This document shows, in pieces, positions 9,766 through 18,988 of a stretch of 64,000 bases of DNA (positions are counted from its first letter, which is position 1; every line of letters begins with the position of its first letter). Source of the DNA: an uncultured Pseudomonadales bacterium. Its GTDB lineage: Bacteria > Pseudomonadota > Gammaproteobacteria > Pseudomonadales > Azotimanducaceae. The stretch lies in NCBI GenBank assembly GCA_905182155.1, contig CAJJAX010000009.1:20380-84379 (forward strand), read 5' to 3'. The notes under the pieces were generated by a model. It did no database searches and had not been told where the DNA came from. It worked only from the letters and a program-made list of their open reading frames with translations. Position numbers and translations under genes: made by a program.

Positions 9766-10017
9766 TGGTTGGATAACCCGTTTATAAGCGGCCCGGGGTC
9801 GTCCCTTATTTTACGTTGCGCGGGCTAAACCCTTCGGAACAATCGGAAAGACTTGGCTGCGCGCTGCAGACCCTACCTTTGAACCATGAGCCTGCTGCTT
9901 AAATGGCGCAGGGCCTTGCACTCAGGCCCTGCTTGATCCGGCGCATTAGGGCCAGCCTTAGACCTTTAAACCGGATTGGCCAGGATTCAATCATCCCAAA
10001 CCGCACGCGTTCACGCC

Positions 10018-10317
10018 TTATGGGATCGTCATGCCCAATGCGGCTCTAGCGGCGGCGTTGTCTGATTCGCTACCAGCCAGCACCCAGCCTGACGTCATCA
10101 TTCGGGTCATGTACTGTTTGTTGTACATAAACACCATCGCAATCCACCATAAACCGGCGGTCATAATGGTTAAGATCCAATGCAGCACACCAATCCCAAT
10201 TTCGCCTCGGAAAAGCGGTACGAGTGGTCCAAAAAAGACATAGGTCCAACTGAAACCGTAAACGCCGGTTTTCATCATGCCGCTTTGACTATGCTTGATC
10301 GCGATTTCGGTCGCCAT
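10018..10317 (-). CDS. Small membrane protein, HrgC-like
   Basis: A 99-residue protein with two hydrophobic segments. The pattern GVYGFSWTYVFFGPLVPLFRG followed by a long hydrophobic helix and MYNKQYMTRMMTSGWVLAG matches a widespread family of small membrane proteins related to HrgC and DUF2628-type proteins. Function is unknown. It stands alone between the deacylase and the SulP leader. Confidence 0.7.
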   Translation of the reverse strand: MATEIAIKHSQSGMMKTGVYGFSWTYVFFGPLVPLFRGEIGIGVLHWILTIMTAGLWWIAMVFMYNKQYMTRMMTSGWVLAGSESDNAAARAALGMTIP

Positions 10318-10891
10318 ATCGCCTCCCCTTGGTAAAAGCTCAACCTACCATGTTAACCGCCGCAGATTAAACCGATTTGAGCGGCGTCGACGTGGGGCCT
10401 CCAAACCGTATGCCGTAAGCCCGGTATGAGTGGGCTTGAACTTGGCCTTCGTGATCCGCGCCCTGATCAACCCTCATCCTTCACGGATCACAACTCGCAA
10501 TCTGCCGCTTTAGTTTCTGGTTTCTGTTTCTGGTTTCTGGTTTCTGGTTTCTGGTTTCTGGTTTTTAAAGTATCCGCGTTTAGATCCACTGGATGTCTGG
10601 CAGTCATCGCGTCGACCCTGCCTATCGACAAGACCAATCCAGGGCCACCAAGCATGGCTGAGCCGCCTGCATCTGACTGCAGGTTAACGATCAGCCGCCT
10701 AAAAGGGATTAATTTGGGTGAAAAAAGGCGCGTAAATCATAGGGAAATCCCGCAATTCCTTGAAGTGGTCTAACCCATCGCCTAGAATGCGCGCCTTTCG
10801 GACGGTCGTGGTGAGTCGCACGACACCCGCTGGTTAGTGGCTGTAACACCTCGTTTTTTCAACGCTGCGTCATCGTCAAACCCGGCAAATC
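10318..10891. other. Intergenic stretch before the SulP leader
   Basis: No gene is supported here. It contains the 7-bp tandem repeat listed separately and a weak inverted repeat (GTCGTG/CACGAC) near 10805-10825. Open frames are short and show no family pattern. Confidence 0.5.
10514..10561. repeat. 7-bp tandem repeat (TTTCTGG)n
   Basis: Seven consecutive units of TTTCTGG, six perfect and one (10521-10526) missing a G. It lies in the non-coding stretch between the small membrane protein and the SulP leader. Such short direct repeats slip during replication and vary in copy number, and also mislead assemblers. Confidence 0.9.
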
Positions 10892-10941
10892 AATACCCAG
10901 TCTCGCATCCAAACCCTTGGTTCGATGCGAGACTGGGTATT
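10892..10941. promoter_or_regulatory. 18-bp perfect hairpin in the SulP leader
   Basis: AATACCCAGTCTCGCATC (10892-10909) is exactly reverse-complemented at 10924-10941, with a 14-base loop. It is the strongest stem in the window and lacks a following T tract on either strand. It sits 134-183 bases before the SulP start codon and is the first of three successive stems. Confidence 0.85.
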
Positions 10942-11000
10942 ACCCGATTCAAATTTAAACGCCCGAGCAGCCCGTCGATCCATTCAACGCGTGCTGCCAG

Positions 11001-11029
11001 AAGCGCAATGGCCCCATGGCATTGCGCTT
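11001..11029 (+). promoter_or_regulatory. Second stem-loop of the SulP leader
   Basis: AAGCGCAATG (11001-11010) pairs with CATTGCGCTT (11020-11029) across a 9-base loop, a perfect 10-bp stem immediately followed by the terminator-like stem at 11030. Confidence 0.8.
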
Positions 11030-11053
11030 GGTCTCGACCGGAGACCGCTTTTT
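11030..11053 (+). terminator. Terminator-like stem directly before the SulP gene
   Basis: GGTCTC (11030-11035), loop GACCG, GAGACC (11041-11046), then GCTTTTT to 11053. It lies only 21 bases before the SulP ATG. Together with the two stems upstream it could end a small RNA or act as an attenuator for the transporter. Confidence 0.6.
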
Positions 11054-11074
11054 AATCCTCACAATCGAGACCCT

Positions 11075-12615
11075 ATGTTTGAACTGATTCATCGCCGTCG
11101 CCACAGTATTAAAGATGACGTTTTATCTGGCCTTACGGTCGCACTGGCCCTCGTGCCGGAAGCCATTGCCTTTGCTTTTGTCGCCGGGGTTGAGCCCTTT
11201 AGTGGGCCTATATGCTGCCTTTATGGTTGGCCTGATTACCGCAACCATGGGCGGCAGACCAGGCATGATCTCAGGCGCAACCGGCGCCCTCGCCGTCGTC
11301 ATGGTCGCGCTAGTCGCAGACCATGGCGTTGAATATTTGTTTGCTGCGGTCGTGCTGATGGGCGTGCTTCAAATTACCGCAGGCGCCTTTCGGCTCGGTA
11401 AATTTATTCGCATGGTGCCCCACCCAGTGATGCTGGGCTTCGTCAATGGCCTTGCCATCGTAATTTTCCTAGCACAGCTCGGTCAGTTCGGCATTCCTGG
11501 GGATACCGGTTGGCTGCAAGACACCTCGCTACAAGGCAGTATTCTTGATGTCGCGTGGATCAGTGGGATGCCGCTCTACACCATGCTGGGTTTGGTTGGG
11601 CTCACAATGCTCATTATTCAGTATCTACCCAAGCTCACCACGGCGGTGCCGTCGTCTCTTGTTGCAATCATTACCGTGACGCTCGTGGCTACCGAGCTTT
11701 CATAACCCGTTTGGATCCGGTACTGGCCTGTATGGAACAGCCATGGCACCGTTCAAACTCGAAACATTTTATATCATAGCACCTTACGCAGGTATTCTTG
11801 CAGCTATCGGTTTGATTGAGAGTCTGCTTACGCTCAACCTTGTAGGTGACATGACCAATAAACGTGGTGGTGCGAGCCAAGAAAGTATTGCCCAAGGTAT
11901 TGCAAATACCATCACAGGTTTTTTTGGCGGCATGGGCGGTTGCGCGATGATCGGTCAAAGTATGATCAACGTCAACGCCGGTGGGCGCGGCCGACTTTCA
12001 GGCATTACGGCAGCCCTTTGTCTGCTGATGTTCATCTTAGTGGGATCCAGTCTTATTGAAAAAATCCCCCTTGCGGCGCTCGTGGGCGTGATGTTTATTG
12101 TCGTGATCGGCACCTTCGAATGGTCGAGCTTTCGGATTATTCGCAAGATCCCAAAATCTGATGCCTTTGTTCTGATCTTGGTTTCTGCCGTCACGGTTGC
12201 AACCGACCTTGCGGTTGCCGTGGTGGTCGGCGTGATCGTTGCCGCTTTGGTGTTCGCCTGGGAACATGCCAAGCACGTCAAAATCAGCCTATCACGAGAG
12301 GAAAACGGCTGGGATGCCTATACCGTCAATGGCCCGTTATTTTTCGGATCGGTCACCCACTTCTTAAATCAATTCGATGTTGAACAGGGCTCCCAAGACA
12401 TTGTGATCGACTTCAAAGATTCAAGGGTTTGTGATCATTCCGGGCTGGAAGCCATTGATACGCTAGCAGAGCGGTTCACCCAAGCCGGCAAGGTCCTGCA
12501 CATTCGCCATCTCAGCGCAGAATGCCGCACGTTGCTGCGAAAGGCTGGCAATTTAGTCGAAGTCAGCGTGCTAGAAGACCCCTCTTACTTCGTTGCAACC
12601 GACAGTTTAGCTTAA
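11075..12615 (+). CDS. SulP family anion transporter with STAS domain, two frame breaks
   Basis: SulP proteins carry sulfate, bicarbonate or dicarboxylates across the inner membrane. The frame starts at ATG 11075 ([20 protein letters not shown], the SulP entry motif), shifts near 11198-11200 (one T too many in a TTT run), continues through [17 protein letters not shown] to 11690, and resumes at about 11743 with [20 protein letters not shown] through [27 protein letters not shown]. The C-terminal cytoplasmic STAS domain is complete ([20 protein letters not shown]). Between 11695 and 11745 the expected roughly 35 residues are shortened and not recognisable, so this second break is more than a single-base slip. 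The combined protein is near normal SulP length. Confidence 0.85.
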
Positions 12616-12727
12616 GGCCATCAGATTTAGGGCGAAGGCCAACGTTTATTTGACTTCAAGCCTGCTCTGATCAGACAGATTAAGTTTCAACAACGATGCC
12701 GAGTTGACAGCACAGGATTCGGCCGCC

Positions 12728-13264
12728 TTAAAACGAGTTTAATAAGCGCCAGTTGACCTCAACCGAGCCTGTGTCCGAGGCGATGAATGCCGACTGGTCG
12801 GTCACGGTGATGCTCAATTGCAAGGTCCGAGCAAGTAATCCGGCCAATTCAACGATTTGACCCCAGTCGAACTGAATCGCCTGCACCTTTGCAGCGGTGA
12901 CTTCTTTTTCAGACCGGGCCCACCAAAGATCCGATTTCGTATTAAAGCAGTAGACCTTAACTTGTTCGGCAATGTGACTGGCTTTGCGCAGGCGTTCTGC
13001 TACGGGTTCACCGATCTCAATCCATTTTAAAATACGGCCGTCCAGGCTGCGCTGCCAAATATCCGGCTCGTCACTGGCGCTCAGTCCCCGGGCAAATTCC
13101 AGGTCTTGCGACGCATTCAGACAATAGGCCAGCACCCGCGCCATCATTCGCTCCGCCGTTTCAGACGGGTGCTGGGCAACGGTAAGATTGAGATCAAGAT
13201 ATTGGTTCAGGTCGACATTCGACAGCGCAATATTGAACTTAAAGATGGTGGGCTTAAGCGCCAT
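12728..13264 (-). CDS. yaeQ: YaeQ family protein
   Basis: A 178-residue protein matching YaeQ over its length: MALKPTIFKF at the start, DLNLTVAQHPSETAERMMAR, a central ARGLSASDEPDIW and a C-terminal GSVEVNW. YaeQ has a nuclease-like (PD-(D/E)XK) fold in structures of homologues; its cellular role is not settled. It is followed on the same strand by no gene and preceded by a two-gene unit (182-aa protein and 42-aa membrane peptide). Confidence 0.93.
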   Translation of the reverse strand: MALKPTIFKFNIALSNVDLNQYLDLNLTVAQHPSETAERMMARVLAYCLNASQDLEFARGLSASDEPDIWQRSLDGRILKWIEIGEPVAERLRKASHIAEQVKVYCFNTKSDLWWARSEKEVTAAKVQAIQFDWGQIVELAGLLARTLQLSITVTDQSAFIASDTGSVEVNWRLLNSF

Positions 13265-13298
13265 GAGACGACATCCTAATGACGCGAAAAGATCTGAT

Positions 13299-13427
13299 TT
13301 AGGTTGAGGCGATCAAGACAAGAATTTGAAACACCGACTCGACCGCATCATCAACACCCGGAATGACCCAGACGCTCAGTGCGGTCGCAATCACCACCAA
13401 TCCAATTCGGACATACACATTTTTCAT
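13299..13427 (-). CDS. 42-residue single-helix membrane protein
   Basis: A short gene whose ATG (13427-13425) overlaps the stop of the upstream 182-aa gene in an ATGA arrangement, strongly suggesting translational coupling. The peptide begins MKNVYVRIGLVVIATAL, has one hydrophobic helix (about residues 6-23) and a second hydrophobic tail (about 33-41). I do not recognise it. Support rests on the overlap, the clear membrane pattern and the matching strand. Confidence 0.5.
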   Translation of the reverse strand: MKNVYVRIGLVVIATALSVWVIPGVDDAVESVFQILVLIAST

Positions 13428-13972
13428 GAGCCAACTCCTTCAGCAACATCTGCCGCCGCCCGCGGCGCAACTTCAAAAACCCAGACATTGCCAGATTCAA
13501 CATCTGCACCGGATGATCTTGAGGGGTACTTTTTGCTGACAACCGCCATCAGTTCATCGAGCACCGCGCCGGTCTTGATCCGTACTAAGCGCCGCTCGTA
13601 ACGGATGCCATCGATGCGCACCACCACGCGAGCATCGCGCTCGGCTTGAGCAGGCCAGCTCTTCCATATCTGGCCAACAAAGCTGTTCATATAGCCCGAC
13701 CAGACATACATTTTACCCTGTACCGAGGCCACCCAAATTCGGCGCGACTGGGCGGGGCTCAGCAGCTGAAGCTCAAGCGTTGAAACGTCATTGACAAATG
13801 CCCAGTCAGGCTCGGCGCCGCGATATAACTCGCCCGCAATTAAAGGCCCACCCGAAAAAACGCGATTCGGCCCATCTTCAAACCGCTGCTTATAAGCGGC
13901 CGTTACAACGGCCGTTGAAAAAATCAGCAACAGCCAAAGCCCAATGACCCCAGTTCGTTTTAGTATCAACAC
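13424..13972 (-). CDS. Membrane-anchored or secreted protein of unknown function
   Basis: A 182-residue protein with one N-terminal hydrophobic helix (VIGLWLLLIFSTAVVTAAY) that is either a signal peptide or an anchor, and a soluble domain. Its core (IAGELYRG, RRIWVASVQGKMYVWSGYM, ARVVVRIDGIRYERRLVRI) has the alternating beta-strand feel of split-barrel flavin-binding proteins (pyridoxamine oxidase or nitroreductase-like), but this is inference only. It is followed with a 4-base overlap by the 42-residue membrane protein. Confidence 0.72.
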   Translation of the reverse strand: MLILKRTGVIGLWLLLIFSTAVVTAAYKQRFEDGPNRVFSGGPLIAGELYRGAEPDWAFVNDVSTLELQLLSPAQSRRIWVASVQGKMYVWSGYMNSFVGQIWKSWPAQAERDARVVVRIDGIRYERRLVRIKTGAVLDELMAVVSKKYPSRSSGADVESGNVWVFEVAPRAAADVAEGVGS

Positions 13973-14145
13973 TGTTTGTTCTCCAATCGAGGATCCCGCT
14001 CATGCAGGCTGGCCCTAGCAGGGACCGTAAGCTGGCAGCCATCTTTGCATATATAGCCGCGTAAATCAGCGCCTATCGAATCCTGACGCCTTGGTTTTGC
14101 CGATCGCCTATAGATCAAATGATCGCCGCCCCACCTAAACAATTC

Positions 14146-15084
14146 CTACTTTACTAAAACTGGGTTCGCGTCGAGCAATGCGGCAATTTCGCTGATGATG
14201 TCCGGCCGCACAGCATCCGGAATGTTGTGACCCATCCCTTCAAATATTAATAACTTAGAGCCTTCGATCAGTTCTGCCGTATGCTCGCCATGCTCAACGG
14301 TGAGTAACGAATCATCTCGGCCGTGGATCACCAGGGTTGGGGCCTTAATGGTTGCTACGGCTTCAGACCGGTCACCCGCCCGTAATATCGCTATCACTTG
14401 CCGGGGAATGGCCTCGGAGTGGAAGCCCATTTTCTTCATGAAGGCCGCACGCTTGTCGGCACTGTCTTGGTTTTCCGCCATATCTCGAATGGCATCAGTC
14501 GACTGTCTACCCGGCTCTGGCAGGTGCGCAGCCCAGGTCGTCGACATAATCGAAACCAGGGTTTGGGTTCGCTGCGGATAGTCAGCGGCAATCACCTGAG
14601 CAATCATGCCGCCCATAGACGCGCCAACCAAGTGGCCTTTTTCCAAACCGACAGCATCCATCACATGAATGACATCTTTGGCCATGTCGGTTAATTGATA
14701 CGTTGTCGAGACCGAAAAACCAAGGCGGTATTTCAGCAACTGCCACCACAGCACTGGGTTGTCTTGTTCGGTGTATTTTATCGACCCGCCGGTGTCTCGG
14801 TTGTCAATCAGCAAGACCCGGTAGCCCGACGCGATAATGCCGCGCACAAAATCATCGCCCCAGACCGTGTGCGACGCGCCAAGGCCCATCACTAAAACCG
14901 CCGTCTCGGCCTCCGCCGGGCCAATAACTCGATACGCAATCTCGACGCCAGCCGTCTGGATGCGCTTCATGGGTTGCGCATCCAGATAGCTGCGTGAGTA
15001 TTCAGCCCAGCCCTGGCTGGCATAACTCATCAGCAAGGCAATGGCTAAGGTTTTGGCTAGCCTCGTCATCGAATCGTTCATCAT
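14146..15084 (-). CDS. Secreted alpha/beta hydrolase
   Basis: A 312-residue alpha/beta hydrolase with an N-terminal signal peptide (LAKTLAIALLMSYASQGWA, cleavage near residue 27). The nucleophile elbow GASMGG gives Ser156; Asp257/258 in HGRDDSLL and His286 in GMGHNIPD complete the triad. The oxyanion strand is VMGLGASHTVW. Members hydrolyse esters, lactones or peroxides; the substrate is not evident. The periplasmic location and the YLDAQPMKRI lead suggest a carboxylesterase or lipase-like role. Confidence 0.9.
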   Translation of the reverse strand: MMNDSMTRLAKTLAIALLMSYASQGWAEYSRSYLDAQPMKRIQTAGVEIAYRVIGPAEAETAVLVMGLGASHTVWGDDFVRGIIASGYRVLLIDNRDTGGSIKYTEQDNPVLWWQLLKYRLGFSVSTTYQLTDMAKDVIHVMDAVGLEKGHLVGASMGGMIAQVIAADYPQRTQTLVSIMSTTWAAHLPEPGRQSTDAIRDMAENQDSADKRAAFMKKMGFHSEAIPRQVIAILRAGDRSEAVATIKAPTLVIHGRDDSLLTVEHGEHTAELIEGSKLLIFEGMGHNIPDAVRPDIISEIAALLDANPVLVK

Positions 15085-15319
15085 CTTGGCGGCTCCTTTT
15101 TGCCCGGATAGTGCTCACAATTATAGTGGTCTTGATACTGGCTTCAGCCAGTGCCTTCAACTGCCCTTGTAACGAGCCTTGAATTGTAAAGCGCGCCCAA
15201 CCCAAAAGACGACAAATCAAAATTTGAGATCACTGTGCGTCTAGGGTCAGCAAAGAGCGAGCGGCCGATCAGAAAGTCTTTTTTTGCGATGATCGGTTTG
15301 CGCAATCTTGGGTCGATTT

Positions 15320-15560
15320 TTACCCCATTCGACTGCCACTGAACAAGGTTGTCATCGGATCGGTCATACCATCTAATTTAACTCTGGCAAGGTAGGCCCC
15401 CAGGTTCGCAACCTCTTCAGGTTTTAAAAACCGATCCTAGGGCATTCTAGCCAGAGCGGACGCTTTTAACTCATCTAAAGTTATACCGACCAGTTTCGCA
15501 TGCGACTCAAAGGTCTGGAACCGATCGGAGTCAACCGTGCCCGGTCAAATAGGTATTGAC
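15320..15560 (-). pseudogene. Remnant of a short-chain dehydrogenase C-terminus
   Basis: On the - strand the translation reads PGTVDSDRFQTFESHAKLVG, then a helix ending ARMP, an in-frame TAG, then DRFLKPEEVANLGAYLARV, LDGMTDPM and SGSRMG before a TAA at 15322-15320. This is the classic SDR tail (PGxxxT, R-F-xx-PEEVA-xx-xAYLA, DGMTG, GGR). A stop lies just before PGTVD and no N-terminal SDR half is visible upstream. It is either a decayed gene or another stretch of poor sequence. The rest of 15085-15934 shows nothing I can support. Confidence 0.55.
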
Positions 15561-15934
15561 CTGGCCGGCTCAATGGGCAATTTCCAAGGCGCCACAGTTA
15601 CTCATATCGATCATCGCGTGGTGGCGCTTACTCACTTCCCGGCAGTCGACGCCATTTGAACCCTTTTCCTGCCCTTGGCGGCATGTGGGTCGCCCAATTA
15701 GCGTTAATTGGAAGCGCGCATAGCCGCTGACGCGCATCAATCGCTCTAAATCTGCGAGGGAATATTCCGAGAACGATTTGGCGAGATAGATGCCCGGGTT
15801 GAACCCGGGACGGGGTTAATGGCGTTGCAAATCCGTTTTGCTCGGCCAGGATGGCAAACCCCAAACCGTTCTCAACCTTTAACTTTGACAGAATCTATGC
15901 ATACTTAAATCTAAAAGACCAGGGGAGCACAACC

Positions 15935-18682
15935 ATGAGGATTGCTTTACTGATTGGGATCTACTCGTTTAGCCTTGCCGCTCTGAGTGAACCCGTTAAG
16001 GAAAACATCGGGCTCTATGGCGGGCGCGTCGCGGATATCGCCGCCATTGATAATGCGGGTTCTACCGAAGTACTCATTGCCGTAGATTCTAGCCAGCGCG
16101 GTATTTTCAAGTGGGATCCGGCTGCGGCGCCGCCGAGTTGGTCGTCCATTACTCACCCAGATGACACCGCAATTACGGGCAATGTTCCAGGGTCAGCCGC
16201 CTTCATCGAAGCCGACGTCAACACTGCCGGTCTTCTGTATGGCGTAATATCCTACAATGCTGACAGTCGCTTTAAAGCCCTTTATGAGAGCAGCAACTAC
16301 GGAGATCTAACTGGTTCTAGCGTTTCTTGGACCCCATCATTAGATGGCGCGGGGGCCGCAATTGATGAAGTCTCGGCATTACACGGACACGCATCAGGCA
16401 TGTACGCAAGTACCCGGGAAGGCGATATCTATCGAAACACCACGGGCCCGGGCGGTGTTTTCAGCTCGGTCTATAGTCATAGCAGTGGCCATGAGGTCAT
16501 CGACTTCGCTGTTGTCTCGAGTAGCTCTGGATATATTGTCACCCGATCTCCCAGCGGATCGATTGCGCTCTGGTCGACTAATTGGGGCGGAAGTAATACC
16601 GCTTTAACAGGCATGCTGCCAACCGCAGCGCCAATTCAGATTCGCAGTGGTTCGTGCCCCATCAGCGATTGTTCGCTTGAAATACACACCATCGGTGTCG
16701 ATCCAGCTGACACATCCGGCAATACGCTTTACATCGCGGGCTCCTCAACGAATGCTATGGCCTTCAAGAGCACCGACGGAGGCTCTACCTGGAATCAAGG
16801 CTGGGATTATCAATGTGGGCAATCGAGCAGCGGCTGCCAGGCCTACGATTTCTCCAGAGGTTACCCAAACGGTGATGTCATTAGATTTCGAGGCGTCGCC
16901 AGCGCCGGCAATGAAAGTCGCTACATTTTCATATCCACAGTCGTCCTTGACCTCGACGAAACCACGCCCGCCTGGGAATCGGCTCCTGCATTGAGTTCAA
17001 CGATCTATCCCTCTGGTAGCTCGGGTCCCAGCATTATCATGCGCTCTAATGTTAATGACGGCGCGATTGCGATAGATCCGAATGATGACGCTCAAATCTA
17101 TATTGCGACCGATCTCGCGATCGGACAAATTACCCACAACAGTGGTAGTGGGTTTCTAACACCCTCTGGTTTTGAGCTCGGGAATGCCATCGGGATCGAA
17201 GGGCTGGTCGTTAATGATCTAGACTATTTCGAAAACTCGCCGACAGATAAAACGCTTTGGGTGGTCACCAAAAGCGGGGCAGGTTTTGCTCGCGGCTACG
17301 ACCCAACAGACCCTGCCAGCGTTGCCGACGCCTCGGGTTGGGTATTCCCAATTTACGTTGGCGGCGATGGCTCACCCCCCAGAACCGTTGCGATAGACCC
17401 GAACGACAAGTCGCTCGCGCTCATCGGAACCAGCCGCTTATATCGCAACGATCGAGCGGACGGCGCCGTCGACCTTGTTGATGTCGCGATCAATTGGACG
17501 GCCGTTTTTGACCCAAGTAACAGCAGCTATTCCGGCCCTGGGCTGCCCCTCGAGAGCGATCGGGTTGAGCGAAGCTACACCACATCGGTTGAGTGGCAGA
17601 CCTCGAGCAGTGGTTCCTGTGATCGGGTCTACCTCTCGGTGGCCAATACAGATACTGGCCTTGAAGGCGGCATATTCTACTCAGACGATGACGGCCTGAG
17701 CTGGCAGGTTGACACGTTGAACTCGGGTTCAGGGCTTCTAAAAATGCCGGTCAATGCGTTGCTATCTAATGATAATTTTCTTTGGGCCGCTGTCGGCGAT
17801 CGCGAAGGGCGTACTGCAGAGACCGGGATTCGCGCCAGGGTCAGCCTTTGTGGAAGTTCTGCTTGGTGGAAGCCAACGCACTCGACAGATACCGTTTTTG
17901 CCGCCTTACAAAATGACTACATCACCGCGCTAGATGGTGTTGCCGTAACCTCGGGGCCCTATGACGCCGTAATCTATGTGACCAGCGAAGCCAACGTTTA
18001 CAAAGGACAAAAAGAAAGTAGCAGTACCTGTACAGCCTCCGGGTTTGATTGCTGGCAATTCTCTGATGTAAGCCCGACCGCATCGCATTCGGGCTTCAGC
18101 GCAGTCGCGCTAGAGCCCTCTGATGCGGATCACGTCTGGGTCGCCTACGATAACTGTATTGTTGAATCTCTCGATGGCGGACTCACCTGGTCAAGTTTTG
18201 GTGGGTCCTGCACGGACGATCATGAAACCGTCAAAGTTTTAGTCTATGACGATCTCATATCCGGCACAGAAGGCGGCGCATTTGCATACGTTGGCAAGAG
18301 CAATCCGGCGCCCCAAGCCAACTGTGCTGTCACCGGGTTTACCTACGACATCGACGGAGACAGTCAGATTACCCCACTGACCGATGGCCTCTTGATCATC
18401 CGTCATCTCTTCGGCTTCACGGGCGATGCCTTAACAAGTAATGCGGTCGAACCAGAAGCCACCCGGAACGATGCAGAAATCGGCACGTACCTAACCGACT
18501 ACCACACGGCCTTGGATATCGATGCGGACAGCAGCATCAAACCGTTAACAGATGGCTTAATGCTGATTCGCTATTTCTTTGGTTTTCGAGGCGACACGCT
18601 CATTGCCAATGCCGTTGGTGAAGGTGCCATTAGAAAAAGCGCTGAGCAAATACAAACCTGCATCGAGGCCAACACACTTTAG
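15935..18682 (+). CDS. Secreted beta-propeller (Asp-box) protein with two dockerin-like repeats
   Basis: A 915-residue exported protein. I place the start at ATG 15935, after AGGGGAG, giving the signal peptide MRIALLIGIYSFSLAALS; the open frame extends 28 codons further upstream without a binding site. The body carries sialidase/sortilin-type Asp-boxes (STDGGSTW, SDDDGLSW, SLDGGLTW), meaning a BNR beta-propeller, plus paired Cys expected of an exported protein. The end has two repeats starting at 18347 and 18515, each with a D-x-D-x-D Ca-binding loop followed by PLTDGLLxIRxxFGF, 56 residues apart. Dockerin-like EF-hand modules of this kind decorate secreted gammaproteobacterial proteins. Likely a surface or extracellular binding protein. 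Confidence 0.85.
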   Translation: MRIALLIGIYSFSLAALSEPVKENIGLYGGRVADIAAIDNAGSTEVLIAVDSSQRGIFKWDPAAAPPSWSSITHPDDTAITGNVPGSAAFIEADVNTAGLLYGVISYNADSRFKALYESSNYGDLTGSSVSWTPSLDGAGAAIDEVSALHGHASGMYASTREGDIYRNTTGPGGVFSSVYSHSSGHEVIDFAVVSSSSGYIVTRSPSGSIALWSTNWGGSNTALTGMLPTAAPIQIRSGSCPISDCSLEIHTIGVDPADTSGNTLYIAGSSTNAMAFKSTDGGSTWNQGWDYQCGQSSSGCQAYDFSRGYPNGDVIRFRGVASAGNESRYIFISTVVLDLDETTPAWESAPALSSTIYPSGSSGPSIIMRSNVNDGAIAIDPNDDAQIYIATDLAIGQITHNSGSGFLTPSGFELGNAIGIEGLVVNDLDYFENSPTDKTLWVVTKSGAGFARGYDPTDPASVADASGWVFPIYVGGDGSPPRTVAIDPNDKSLALIGTSRLYRNDRADGAVDLVDVAINWTAVFDPSNSSYSGPGLPLESDRVERSYTTSVEWQTSSSGSCDRVYLSVANTDTGLEGGIFYSDDDGLSWQVDTLNSGSGLLKMPVNALLSNDNFLWAAVGDREGRTAETGIRARVSLCGSSAWWKPTHSTDTVFAALQNDYITALDGVAVTSGPYDAVIYVTSEANVYKGQKESSSTCTASGFDCWQFSDVSPTASHSGFSAVALEPSDADHVWVAYDNCIVESLDGGLTWSSFGGSCTDDHETVKVLVYDDLISGTEGGAFAYVGKSNPAPQANCAVTGFTYDIDGDSQITPLTDGLLIIRHLFGFTGDALTSNAVEPEATRNDAEIGTYLTDYHTALDIDADSSIKPLTDGLMLIRYFFGFRGDTLIANAVGEGAIRKSAEQIQTCIEANTL

Positions 18683-18988
18683 GCTAACTGAAGACAGATC
18701 TAAGGTGGTTTACGCGCTCCGAGGTGCGGCCCTGGTGTGCTGGCATATTGCCGCAGTCACAGCCTTTTTTATCAACGACGCTAAACGCGGATTCGGTTGA
18801 CTCGGTCGTTGGCCCTCATGCTAGAAGTTGATCCCTTTCCCGATGCTTCAATCGCTCGATCACTAATTTCCATGCGAGCAGCCGTGCAGAAAGTCAGATG
18901 CCAACCATCTTATTGGTCCATTGCCGCCAATCCCAATGCATCAATTGAACGCTTTTCAAACAACCTCTAAAGAGACTTAATGCTTTTG
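18683..18988. other. Intergenic stretch after the propeller gene
   Basis: No gene is supported. An imperfect GC-rich hairpin (about 18732-18770) is followed by TTTTTT, a plausible terminator for the propeller gene. Confidence 0.4.
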
